36,926 nucleotides of DNA from Chryseobacterium gleum. GTDB lineage: Bacteria > Bacteroidota > Bacteroidia > Flavobacteriales_D > Crocinitomicaceae. The position numbers and the translations under genes were made by a program. The stretch spans positions 1-36,926 of the forward strand of contig CAMCQL010000002.1 in NCBI GenBank assembly GCA_945877005.1, written 5' to 3'. Under the pieces are notes generated by a model. That model had not been told where the DNA came from. It made no database searches and saw only the letters and a list, made by a program, of their open reading frames with translations. Below, piece after piece: positions 27,066 to 36,500 of this stretch. Positions within the stretch are counted from its first letter, which is position 1, and each line of letters opens with the position of its first letter.

Positions 27066-28034
27066 GTGAATATTCGAAGTCTTCTTCTTTTATTAATTAT
27101 CTACAGTCCTACTTTTTTTGGACAAGATATGCATTGGTCACTCCCTACACAGAATCCAATTGGAATGAACCCCTCAAATGTCGGGAACTTTAAAGGCGAT
27201 TTAAGAATTATTTCCAATTACAAAGACCAATGGAGAACTGTAACAAAGCCTTTCAATACGATTAATTTAAGCGTGGACAAAGTAATCAACAGCAGGTTTT
27301 CTTTAGGTAGTACAATTTTGCACGATTTAGCTGGTGATGGTAAATACCGTACTTTAGATTTTAATATTCTCTCTTCGTATACCCTCTTCACAGGAAAAAA
27401 TAGTAAACTAACCGCGGGAGTTTCATTAGGAATAATTTACAAACAAATTTCACCTTCAAATTTTAAATTCGACAAACAATTTGACGGATACATGTTCCAA
27501 GAAAATTTTTCTTCGAATGAAAACTTTCAATCAACTTCCCAGTTTAATTTGAATGTTGGAACAGGGCTCCAACTGATTATTAAACAACATGAATTTGGAT
27601 TCTCTGTTTTAAATTTAAACCGGCCAAACCAAGGTTTTTTTAACACCACAATAAATAGACCTATACGACTGTTATTTAGCTATCAAACACTTTTGAACAA
27701 AAATGGTATACTTCAGTTCTCACCTTCTATTGTCTACCAGAAACAAAGTGTTTATTCAGAATTGATTACAGGAATAAAAAGCTCTTATCAAATCAATAAT
27801 AAAAAATTAAAGTCAATTAATTTAGGATTGAATATAAGATTCAAAGATGCTTTAATTCCTTATATAGGTTTTGAATTTAATCATTTACAAGTAGGAATAG
27901 GATATGATGTAAACACTTCAAGTTTAAATTTAGCTAGCAGAAACAGAGGCGGTACTGAATTGTACCTTCAATACCTATTCGTTAAGCCACCAATTAAAAA
28001 TTTAGAACATAGAAAATGCAAAGATTTTTTATAA
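27066..28034 (+). CDS. PorP/SprF family T9SS-associated outer membrane protein
   Basis: A 322-residue protein started at GTG 27066, which begins a compact signal peptide (MNIRSLLLLLIIYSPTFFGQ). A TTG at 27051 would add 5 residues; there is no in-frame ATG at the front. The mature part opens DMHWSLPTQNPIGMNPSNVG, then GDLRIISNYKDQWRTVTKPF and 'INLSVDKVINSRFSLGSTI', the hallmark start of the PorP/SprF family (QF-x-x-P-x-x-x-NPA-x-x-G, YR-x-QW). The rest is alternating beta strands of an outer membrane barrel. PorP/SprF proteins serve T9SS and anchor type B cargo. It overlaps the OmpA-type gene by 19 bases, a pairing common in Bacteroidota. Confidence 0.85.
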   Translation: MNIRSLLLLLIIYSPTFFGQDMHWSLPTQNPIGMNPSNVGNFKGDLRIISNYKDQWRTVTKPFNTINLSVDKVINSRFSLGSTILHDLAGDGKYRTLDFNILSSYTLFTGKNSKLTAGVSLGIIYKQISPSNFKFDKQFDGYMFQENFSSNENFQSTSQFNLNVGTGLQLIIKQHEFGFSVLNLNRPNQGFFNTTINRPIRLLFSYQTLLNKNGILQFSPSIVYQKQSVYSELITGIKSSYQINNKKLKSINLGLNIRFKDALIPYIGFEFNHLQVGIGYDVNTSSLNLASRNRGGTELYLQYLFVKPPIKNLEHRKCKDFL

Positions 28035-30034
28035 TACTACTACTTATTTTTTTTAATAATTTAAACTTAAATGCTCAAGATAGTATCCCGAAGAGCAAAA
28101 AAGAACTTAAAAAAACCATTGAAAAAAACAAGGAAACTGGAGACTTCATTGAAGCACTCTCCTACTTAAAACAATTGTATCTTCAAGATACAACAAATAT
28201 CAAAACATTGTACAACTATGCACTAACACTCAAAGAATACAAAGATTATGTAAACGCAGAAAAAAAATTCACTGAATTAATTCTAAAAGATAAAAAAAAC
28301 GACTATGCTCCTTATGCTATTTTCGAATTAGCACAACTAAAGAAACATAACAAAAAATATTTAGAAGCAATTTCAACTTTTAAAAAAGCATTCGAACAGA
28401 ACAAAAGTGTGCAAGATAATTACATTCAACAAAAAACAAAGCGTGAAATTGAATCCTGTCAATTTGCAATGAATAGTCAAAAAGATTCGTTAGAATTTAA
28501 AGTAACAAAATTAGACACAACAATTAACAGTAAAAACAGCGAATTTATTCATACAATCAAAGACGGTAAAATAATATTTAGCTCTTTAAGATCGGATTCT
28601 ATTGATAGAAACGAAGTAGTTTATTCGGAAAATTATCTAAATAAACTATATAGCTACGATACACTTACAAAAAAAACTAATGAAATTAAAGAATTAAATA
28701 TTGAAAAGTTCAATACTTCCAATGGGACATTTTCCATTTACGGAAATCGTTTCTTTTATTCAGTTTGCGACACCAATTATCTTGATCCAAAATGTAAAAT
28801 AGTGAGTGCAAGCTATAGGAATAATAAATTTGGTGTAATTGATACTCTTTTTGGAGAAATTAATTCCGAAGTTGGGTCGTTTAGCATGCCTTATGTCACT
28901 AAAATAAATGGTAAAGAAATTATTTTTTACTGCTCAAACGAAAAATCAGGAAAAGGGGGATATGATGTTTATTCAGGAGAGTTAATACTAAATCAAGTAA
29001 TAAATTCAAAACCTGTGCCTGCAATTAACACAATCGACAACGAAATCACCCCCTTTTACGATACCACAACGAATGAATTATATTTTTCAAGTACTTGGCA
29101 CAACGGATTTGGAGGGTATGATGTTTTTAAAGTAAACTATATAAAACCCACAAAAAATTCAATTGTAAATTTAGGCCCAATAGTAAATAGCCCCGCAAAT
29201 GAAACCTATTTTTTCAAAAATAAAACAGCGTATTATTTTACAAGTAATCGTCTAGGATCAAATTACAGTAAAAACCCAACATGTTGTGGAGACATTTATA
29301 AAGCAGAGAAAAAGATTCTAATAAATGAAATAAAAGATTCAATTATTCCAAATTTAACACTTTCGAAAAAAAATATCGACTCACTTAAACTAAAAGTAGA
29401 AACAGAACAAAAAATTGAGGCTAGACAAACCGAACAAAAAAATAATTACATTCAATTAACCAAACTATTACCGCTTACATTGTATTTTCACAACGATGAG
29501 CCGAATCCAAAAAGCAATGACACAACAACAAATCTAAATTACGAAGAAACGTATCAAAAATACATCGAGTTACTCCCAAGATATCAATCTGAATACACAC
29601 AAGATTTAAAAAAAGAAAAAAAAGCTGAAGCTGAAGAAGATATTTTAAATTTTTTTAGCGATAAGGTCATACATGGATACAATCAATTAAATGATTTTTT
29701 GAGCCTTCTTGAACTGGAGTTAAAACAGGGAACATATTTCAAACTTGAAATCAAAGGATTTGCAAGTCCTTTAGCAAAAACAAAATACAATAGAAATTTA
29801 AGTAAAAGAAGAATAGAATCCTTTAAAAATTATATTCGAAAGTATAATTCAGGAGTTTTAATGGATTTCTATGAAAATAAAAAAACACTTGAAATAATAG
29901 AAGTGCCTTTTGGTGAAGAAAAAGCGGATCACTTTGTGAGTGATAATCCAAATGATACTAAAAAATCTGTTTATTCCAAAGCAGCATCTTTAGAACGTAA
30001 AATAGAAATCCTTTCTGTAGAGATAGTAAAATAA
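28016..30034 (+). CDS. OmpA family protein with TPR and PD40 propeller repeats
   Basis: A 672-residue exported protein with signal peptide (1-20, ending LNLNAQ). An N-terminal TPR region covers about 28-145 (LYNYALTLKEYKDYVNAEKKF, AIFELAQLKKHNKKYLEAISTFKKAF). A beta-propeller of PD40/WD40-like strands covers about 165-430 (GKIIFSSLRSD, EIIFYCSNEKSGKGGYDVYSGE, ELYFSSTWHNGFGGYDVFKV, TAYYFTSNRLGS). The C-terminal OmpA-like domain starts near 480 (LPLTLYFHNDEPNP) and includes IKGFASPLAKTKYNRNLSKRRIESF. The module order resembles PorE of the P. gingivalis secretion system, though no carboxypeptidase-regulatory-like domain is obvious between propeller and OmpA part. It is coupled to the PorP/SprF gene, so both probably act at the periplasmic face of the outer membrane. 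Confidence 0.82.
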   Translation: MQRFFIILLLIFFNNLNLNAQDSIPKSKKELKKTIEKNKETGDFIEALSYLKQLYLQDTTNIKTLYNYALTLKEYKDYVNAEKKFTELILKDKKNDYAPYAIFELAQLKKHNKKYLEAISTFKKAFEQNKSVQDNYIQQKTKREIESCQFAMNSQKDSLEFKVTKLDTTINSKNSEFIHTIKDGKIIFSSLRSDSIDRNEVVYSENYLNKLYSYDTLTKKTNEIKELNIEKFNTSNGTFSIYGNRFFYSVCDTNYLDPKCKIVSASYRNNKFGVIDTLFGEINSEVGSFSMPYVTKINGKEIIFYCSNEKSGKGGYDVYSGELILNQVINSKPVPAINTIDNEITPFYDTTTNELYFSSTWHNGFGGYDVFKVNYIKPTKNSIVNLGPIVNSPANETYFFKNKTAYYFTSNRLGSNYSKNPTCCGDIYKAEKKILINEIKDSIIPNLTLSKKNIDSLKLKVETEQKIEARQTEQKNNYIQLTKLLPLTLYFHNDEPNPKSNDTTTNLNYEETYQKYIELLPRYQSEYTQDLKKEKKAEAEEDILNFFSDKVIHGYNQLNDFLSLLELELKQGTYFKLEIKGFASPLAKTKYNRNLSKRRIESFKNYIRKYNSGVLMDFYENKKTLEIIEVPFGEEKADHFVSDNPNDTKKSVYSKAASLERKIEILSVEIVK

Positions 30035-30057
30035 AAAAAAATACTATATTTAAAACT

Positions 30058-31458
30058 ATGGAAAAACCAAAAAGAATATTGTTTTTAGATTTAATGCGTG
30101 TTTTAGCATTATTTATGATGATTCAAGGTCATACCACATATGATTTTTTAGACCTGACTATTAGAGATGGTCAGAGTACTGGAATTAAAATCTGGACTAG
30201 TTTAAGAGGATATACCGCGCCTTTTTTCATGATGGTATCTGGAGCTGTATTTACATTTTTAATGTTGTCTCAAGAACAAAAAGACGGTTCAAATCCAAGA
30301 GTAAAAGCAGGAATAAATCGTATATTTATTTTGCTATTTTGGGGATACCTATTAAATTTTCCAATTTATGAAATAGGGAAAATATTCACAAAAGAAGGAT
30401 TAGAATTGTTTTTATCAATCCATATTTTAGAAACATTATTCACGATAACTTGGATTTCTATTACAATCTATTTATATAAATTGATTACAAATACTGAGAG
30501 TTCATACCAAACTTCAATCATAAAACAATTATTTCGAGATGGTGCTTTGAAACATGTATTGTTTCGAGATAAACTTTTTAATAAAGATTTTTTTAGATAC
30601 GAAGAAAAAAAGAAAAGAATTACAAACTCTGTATTTTGGGGGGTGATAATTAGTATCCCTTTTTTGATTATTTCGAATGTCTTAACGATTGAGGAAAAAC
30701 AAAGAGCATTAAGGGTAGATGTCCTACACATCATTGCATTAGGCTTATTAACTATAATGCTTGTTTATTTTATGACATTACAAAAAAAATGGATGATGAC
30801 TACAATTTACTTTATACTCATGCTAATTATCATTGCATTATTTCCTTTAGTAAACAACGTAGATTTATCACACTTACCAATTTTTGTTGCTCCTTACTTA
30901 AACGATTTCGAAACAAAATCAATGTTTCCTTTGACTCCATGGTTGGCATACATATTTGCTGGCGCATTGTTAGGATTATGGTTGAATTACGAAGTAAAAA
31001 AAGATAATTTTGATAAGTTCATTGGATATAAATTAGCACTCGTTGGCGCTAGTTTTTTGTTATTGTCAAAATTCGGAGATAATTTTGAAGTAGCTTATTA
31101 TGGGAAAAGTTATTTCTGGCATGATAGTCCAAATCTAATATATCATAGAATTGGGATAGTACTATCGGTTGGATCTTTTATGTCTTTTCTGGGACTATTC
31201 ATCAAAGAACTCCCAAAGTTCATGACTCAAATGACTCGAAATACACTCTGGTTATACATCGGACATTTAATTATCATTTATCAATTTGTAAAACCAATAA
31301 TTGGGTACAAAACAAGATTTAATTTACCAATCACAATCGTGTGTATTGCACTTATGTTTGTACTTATGTATTTTCAAACAAAAATAATTCTTTTTGTACA
31401 AAAAAAAGGTGGATATATTTCCACCTTAAAATTATTATATACTAAAAAACCTAATTAA
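30058..31458 (+). CDS. DUF1624 / HGSNAT-like membrane acyltransferase
   Basis: A 466-residue protein with about ten transmembrane segments. The opening RILFLDLMRVLALFMMIQGH, with Arg14 and His25, followed by SLRGYTAPFFMMVSGAVFTF, matches the DUF1624/heparan-alpha-glucosaminide N-acetyltransferase catalytic family, which transfers acyl groups across membranes to sugars or lipids. LTPWLAYIFAGALLG and a late WLYIGHLIIIYQ segment also fit. The substrate is unknown. A TATATTTA at 30045-30052, one base off the -7 consensus, may give it its own transcript. The last dozen codons contain a minus-strand terminator hairpin, and the stop overlaps the stop of the opposing HIT gene by 3 bases. Confidence 0.83.
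   Translation: MEKPKRILFLDLMRVLALFMMIQGHTTYDFLDLTIRDGQSTGIKIWTSLRGYTAPFFMMVSGAVFTFLMLSQEQKDGSNPRVKAGINRIFILLFWGYLLNFPIYEIGKIFTKEGLELFLSIHILETLFTITWISITIYLYKLITNTESSYQTSIIKQLFRDGALKHVLFRDKLFNKDFFRYEEKKKRITNSVFWGVIISIPFLIISNVLTIEEKQRALRVDVLHIIALGLLTIMLVYFMTLQKKWMMTTIYFILMLIIIALFPLVNNVDLSHLPIFVAPYLNDFETKSMFPLTPWLAYIFAGALLGLWLNYEVKKDNFDKFIGYKLALVGASFLLLSKFGDNFEVAYYGKSYFWHDSPNLIYHRIGIVLSVGSFMSFLGLFIKELPKFMTQMTRNTLWLYIGHLIIIYQFVKPIIGYKTRFNLPITIVCIALMFVLMYFQTKIILFVQKKGGYISTLKLLYTKKPN
31399..31427 (-). terminator. Intrinsic terminator of the greA-HIT unit, inside the opposing gene
   Basis: AAGGTGGA (31406-31413) and TCCACCTT (31420-31427) form an 8-pair stem with a 6-base TATATT loop. On the minus strand the stem is followed by a run of T (the complement of 31400-31407, part of it in the stem). 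This is the classic rho-independent form for minus-strand transcription, 28 bases past the HIT stop. It is encoded in the last codons of the plus-strand acyltransferase. On the plus strand the tail after the stem is TTAAAATT, which is weak. Confidence 0.8.
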
Positions 31459-31844
31459 GCAGTAAAAATCAAATCTGCTAATTCGCTCATTTCAGTAGCT
31501 GATAAAGACAATTTAGTGTTACTAAAATTCATGTCATTTATAGAATTAATAGGAATTAAATGAATGTGTGCATGAGGAACTTCTAACCCCACAACAGTAA
31601 CGCCAATTTTTTTACAAGGTAGATGTAATTTCATTTTAGTTGCAACTTGTTTACTAAAACACATTAAATCTGAAAGAGTAGAATCTTCTAAATCAAAAAT
31701 ATAATCCACTTCTATCTTTGGAATTACTAAAACATGACCTTTCACTAAAGGTTGAATGTCTAAAAAGGCTAAAAAATGATCATTTTCTGCCACTTTATAA
31801 CAAGGTATCTGACCGTCGATAATTTTTTTAAATAATGTAGACAT
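31455..31844 (-). CDS. HIT family (histidine triad) nucleotide-binding protein
   Basis: A 129-residue protein. FKKIIDGQIPCYKVAENDHFLAFLDI is the standard HIT opening, GHVLVIPK follows, and the triad motif HAHIHLIP is at residues 91-98 (H91, H93, H95) within GLEVPHAHIH. HIT enzymes of this HINT-like type hydrolyse adenosine phosphoramidates or similar nucleotides in the cytoplasm. The ATG overlaps the greA stop (TAATG on the minus strand), so the two are co-translated; the terminator lies just beyond its end. Confidence 0.94.
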   Translation of the reverse strand: MSTLFKKIIDGQIPCYKVAENDHFLAFLDIQPLVKGHVLVIPKIEVDYIFDLEDSTLSDLMCFSKQVATKMKLHLPCKKIGVTVVGLEVPHAHIHLIPINSINDMNFSNTKLSLSATEMSELADLIFTA

Positions 31845-32317
31845 TATCTTGTGATTTCAATTATTTCAAACTTAACCACACCATTAGGTGTCGTTACATC
31901 TGCAATATCACCAACTTTCTTACCTAATAATCCTTTTCCAATAGGTGAATCAATAGAAATCTTTTTTAATTTAAGATCTGCCTCATTTTCAGCCACTAAA
32001 GTATACTCCATTACAAAATTATTAGAAACATTTCTGATCTTAACATGCGATAAAATAAAAACTTTAGAGTTATCAATTATCGATTCATCAATGATTCTAG
32101 CATTTGAAATGATTGTTTCCATCTTTGAAATTTTCATTTCTAATAAGCCTTGAGCTTCTTTGGCTGCGTCGTATTCTGCATTCTCAGACAAATCTCCTTT
32201 GTCTCTAGCTTCAGCAATTTGATCAGAAATTTGAGGTCTTAAAACAGTTTTCATAACATAAAGCTCGTCTTTAAGCTTTTTTAACCCCTCTTCTGTATAA
32301 TAAGAAATTTGTGACAT
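31844..32317 (-). CDS. greA: Transcription elongation factor GreA
   Basis: A 157-residue protein from ATG 32317 (MSQISYYTEEGLKKLKDELY). An upstream in-frame ATG at 32362 would add 15 residues encoded in the terminator of the preceding gene, so it is rejected. The N-terminal coiled coil carries the defining tip EARDKGDLSENAEYDAAKEAQ, whose acidic residues stimulate RNA cleavage by backtracked RNA polymerase. The C-terminal FKBP-like domain ends with GLLGKKVGDIADVTTPNGVVKFEI. Length is normal for GreA. Confidence 0.95.
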   Translation of the reverse strand: MSQISYYTEEGLKKLKDELYVMKTVLRPQISDQIAEARDKGDLSENAEYDAAKEAQGLLEMKISKMETIISNARIIDESIIDNSKVFILSHVKIRNVSNNFVMEYTLVAENEADLKLKKISIDSPIGKGLLGKKVGDIADVTTPNGVVKFEIIEITR

Positions 32318-32335
32318 ATTTAAAGTAATTAAAAT

Positions 32336-32360
32336 AAAAAAGAGGATCAAAGAGATCCTC
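32336..32360 (-). terminator. Intrinsic terminator after the PorV/PorQ-like gene
   Basis: GAGGATC (32342-32348) pairs with GATCCTC (32354-32360) around a 5-base loop, followed on the minus strand by six T (complement of 32336-32341). It ends the PorV/PorQ-like transcript and insulates greA, whose ATG is only 19 bases downstream. Confidence 0.85.
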
Positions 32361-32380
32361 AATCAAAAAAATAAAAAAAA

Positions 32381-33445
32381 TTATTTAATGTTAATTGTAG
32401 TTCCAAAAGTATGAATGTACCCAAAAGGTCCAGTAGTTCTTATCGCATACTCAAAACCGATGGCAGATTTATTTTTACCATACAATGCATCAAATGAAAA
32501 ACCAGCAGTTAATCCCGTCAATGAATTAGTTCTTAATGTAGCGTCAAAAACACCATCTTCATACACATAACCAACCCTAACATTCAAAGCAGCCCAACTT
32601 TTAATTAAACCATAATCCAATCCAATTCTAAATTGATCTTTAGAAAATGAATTAGCTGTAAAAGCAAAAGAAGGTGTAAATTTAGATTCATTCGAAAATA
32701 AAAAGTCATAAGAAACACCAATCGCGAGCAAAGAAGGAAGTTCATACGATTGTGATCTTTGTTCTAAAGTAGCGTTACCTCCATTTTTTTGATAATTGAT
32801 TTGTGAAGATAAACCATCGCCCTCTTGTTTTATTGTAGGACCAACATTTTTTAAAGTAATACCCATTTTAAATTTATCCTTATCCCCTGTCACATAACGA
32901 ATACCTGCATCTAGCGCAACACCAAATGAATTGATATTTGAAATGGACTCAGATAACAATTTTAAATTAATACCTCCTGAAATAGAATGTGTAAACAATT
33001 TAGCATAACCTAAATTAACTGTATTATAAGAAGGGGCATAGGTCCCAATGTTTCCATCAGGATTCTCTTCTGTAGTACGTGCAATAGAACCAAAACTCAT
33101 TGATTGAACAGAAACTGCAATCGCACTACTTTCACCAATTTTTTGAGCAAATCCAGCACCAATGTATGGTATACCTGCATTTCCAAGCCAATTTGTATAA
33201 GAAAACTTTATTTGAGTTTTATCGGTGTAAGCAAGACCCGCAATATTGGTATAAGTCGCTTCTAAACCATTTGCATATGATAAATTAGCATCACCCAAAG
33301 CAACACTTCTAGACCAAGGATTCACTAATAATTGGGAAGCACCAGCTGAACCTACACGGTCCTCATTTCCTGCTAACGTTTGAAAAACAACAAGTGTAAT
33401 CGTTAACAAAAATCCTAATTTAGTAATATTAAAAATAGACTTCAT
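32381..33445 (-). CDS. PorV/PorQ family T9SS outer membrane protein
   Basis: A 354-residue protein from ATG 33445 (MKSIFNITKLGFLL), which begins a signal peptide ending near TLAG; an in-frame ATG at 33493 would only add a non-signal extension. The mature start GSAGASQLLVNPWSRSVALGDANLSYANGLEATYTNIAGLA contains the PorV/PorQ family motif (AG-x-x-x-L-x-x-x-P-x-x-R-x-x-x-x-G-x-A, then NPAGLA-like NIAGLA). A 14-strand FadL-like barrel pattern follows, ending in IK. PorV shuttles T9SS cargo from the translocon to the sortase; PorQ is its paralogue. The gap to the upstream cargo gene is 75 bases with no strong terminator, so co-transcription is likely. PorV versus PorQ cannot be settled by eye. Confidence 0.82.
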   Translation of the reverse strand: MKSIFNITKLGFLLTITLVVFQTLAGNEDRVGSAGASQLLVNPWSRSVALGDANLSYANGLEATYTNIAGLAYTDKTQIKFSYTNWLGNAGIPYIGAGFAQKIGESSAIAVSVQSMSFGSIARTTEENPDGNIGTYAPSYNTVNLGYAKLFTHSISGGINLKLLSESISNINSFGVALDAGIRYVTGDKDKFKMGITLKNVGPTIKQEGDGLSSQINYQKNGGNATLEQRSQSYELPSLLAIGVSYDFLFSNESKFTPSFAFTANSFSKDQFRIGLDYGLIKSWAALNVRVGYVYEDGVFDATLRTNSLTGLTAGFSFDALYGKNKSAIGFEYAIRTTGPFGYIHTFGTTINIK

Positions 33446-33520
33446 ATGTAAATAGTTTGTTTTATAATATAACCTCAACGAATGTGAATTCATTCAAAAA
33501 TTGAATTTATACTATCTTTA

Positions 33521-36500
33521 TTAAATTGTTTCTAAATCTATTTGTCTCATTCCACCGAAAAATTTAATCACTGTAGAACCAACACCTTCAACTTCAACAT
33601 GTATTAAATAAACACCACTAGCAATTGGAATAGCTTGACTGTTTTTCAAATCCCAATCAATATAGCTCAACGGCGATGCCTTTTTAAATGTTCTTATTAA
33701 TTTACCACTTATATTGTATATCTTAATTACACAATTTTCAGGCAAGTTAGTAATTTTAACCTTCGTATCTAATCTGTTCTTTTCATAAGTAGAAAATGCA
33801 TAATAAGGATTAGGTACAATATTAATCAATGACAATGCATCCACTTGACGGTCTTTACTAGCAACAGTAGTCGCAACTTCATCCATTTCCCAACCATACA
33901 TAGGTTGTCCATTATTTAATCCTGTCGCTGTGAAGTCATTGTATTCTTTGTTTACCCTAGCGCTAATTATACAATCAGTTTGAATGGAGAAATTTCTATT
34001 GATTGCTATAGGATTAGCAATCCACAATATGTTTTGATACACAGATAAATAATCGGAAACATTATCAGTAGACAATTTATCGTACACCCAATTATTTATC
34101 CCATCATAATAAGGACAGTTCTTCGAATTATCAGAATAACCATGAACATTTACTCCAAACACATAAATAGGATGCTGTCCTCCAAAGTGAAAATCACCAT
34201 TATTGTCTTGAGACACATTAGAAGGATTCCACATCATATCTCGACCATTATCTCCTGTAAGAAATGAATTTTCACCAAATGCAATATGAAGTCTCATACC
34301 AGACTCAACATCGACCGCATAGCCAGGAAACCAGCCCATACCAGTAGAAGAACCTAAGGGTCTACCTAACTTATCAACACTTTTACCTTTACGAAGTGTA
34401 CCAGGTTTAGCTAAGCCTTCGTTACCTGTAATTTTTCTACCCAATTCAATTACGGCACATCTTGTCCATAACGAAGTATCTTTAGTTATAACAATATCAA
34501 TATTGTTCAATCTCGAAATACTTGCAATATCTCTAACATCATTTGGACTTGATATTTTTTCCGGATAAGCTAAAGGCATAAATTCACCTTGATAACCAAC
34601 CAAACAATGAGGAGCGATAGTCCCACCTAAAAGCTTAGTGTATTTCTTGTCTGGATCCATAAATGCATCCCCATAAGTATTCTTTTGATCAGGATAAAAT
34701 TTAGGATTATAAATACCTAATAAATCATCATTAGGGTTTGGTTTGTACTCATTGGTCCCACTTCTTATCCAGTTGTAAGGTGTGTAATCATCGCGATCAC
34801 TAATTCCAGTTAACCACTTTTTAGATGAATCTTGAAAAGAAATTGTCGCATTAATTGGATCAGTAAAACGTTTGTATTCATCAGAAATAGAATACGTTTT
34901 CTTAGTTATATCTGTGAAATAATATTCACTTTGATTAATTTGAACAGAAACACCCCATTGTGGTACTATTTGTTCATTGTCACTTAGAATTGTCACTTCT
35001 GAAGTCACAGAATCTAATAAAACACCACCTTTTTTATCGTAACGATAAATAATCCAATTTGCAGTATCAATACCTTTGTTATTCTTTGCTTCGTTTAAAG
35101 ATTCAGATTTATAACCTCTAAATTTACACTCAAAATAACCTTTAGCTAAATTTAACGGATCAACAACCTTAATATTCAAAGGCCCTTTTCCATACTCATA
35201 AGTTGGTGTTTTATAAAATCCAGATTTGACGATAGAATCTCTTGAAGAAACAGTTAAATTAACAAATTTATTCCCATTACCACGACCATCTAAACGTGTG
35301 ATTTTTGGAGTCGTACCATAAATTGCATTTTGTTCTAAATTTTCAGTTCTAACATTGTGAGGCATAGCTTCCGAAGCAACAATTGGGCTACCATCAAATG
35401 AATTTCTTGAAGATAAATATGGCATTTTTTGACCATCTAACGAATTAGCATCATTTGGATTGTATGTTTTATAGCTATTATAAGCGTATGCTACCGCAAT
35501 ATAATAATACTGTTTAAAATTGACCAATCTTCTTTCGCCATTAGCAAATTGATCTTCAGTCACTTTAAATGAATGTTTAATTCCTCTATTTTCTGCATTT
35601 ACCTTAACTGTAGGAATTGAAAAACCTAATTCTTCGTCAAATTCAAAATTGATAATGTTTTTGATGTTGTTTTTAACATCACATTGAGCAATTAATCTCG
35701 CCTTATCAGTATTACCAATGTCAGCAATAGAACCATCTTTGGTTTTCATTTGATAAATTTGATAACCTTCAAAACGATAATTTTTATCAATTACAGCACC
35801 ATTGTCAGGATCTGGAATATTGAAATCTTCCTCAATATACTTTTCGTTTTTGTTATTGGATGTTGAAGGATTCTCTAACATCAATACCAATTCTCTATTC
35901 AATTCTTGAATTGTTAACTTAGGAGCACTTGGTGGCTCTAAGATTCTAAAACAATTGTCAAATAATGCTTGAGCTTTTGTATCCGCTCTTTTCAACGAAC
36001 GAACAGAAGCTAATAAATCACCTTCTGAACTTCTGGCATAAACGATACCAACAGTAATATTATTAACAGCACCAGGTCTAAGAGTAAACGGTCCTGCTGA
36101 CTGAACAAAACGACGGTCACCTGCAGGGTTATTATTTGTTTGTTCTGACCAATTTTTAAAACCTGGATCAACACCACCTGTACCCCAATTCAAAGTATCT
36201 GAGTCACCTGGGAACATGTAATCAGCAAACACAGAAGTTGCTCCAGCACTACCAGGAAAACCTGTACCCCCAAACACAGTTCTGTCTCCAAATCTCCATT
36301 TACCATTCATGTAATTATAGAAATTAGCAGCTGTTGTTGGATCAGATTGATTTTGAGCAGCATTCGCTGTATAATAATTGAATCGTTTCATACCAAAACG
36401 TTCATTATCTGGAATACCATCACCATAACCAATTCCTAAACCAGAATAAACGATACCCTTTTGATTAATCGCATCTGTAACTGTTGGTACTTTTATTTTT

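Noticed and set aside
33446-33520. Weak palindromic sequence (ATTCAA/TTGAAT) between the large cargo gene and the PorV/PorQ-like gene, as a terminator.
   Set aside because: The stem is 6 A-T-rich pairs with a 3-base loop and no following T-run on the minus strand; co-transcription is more likely.
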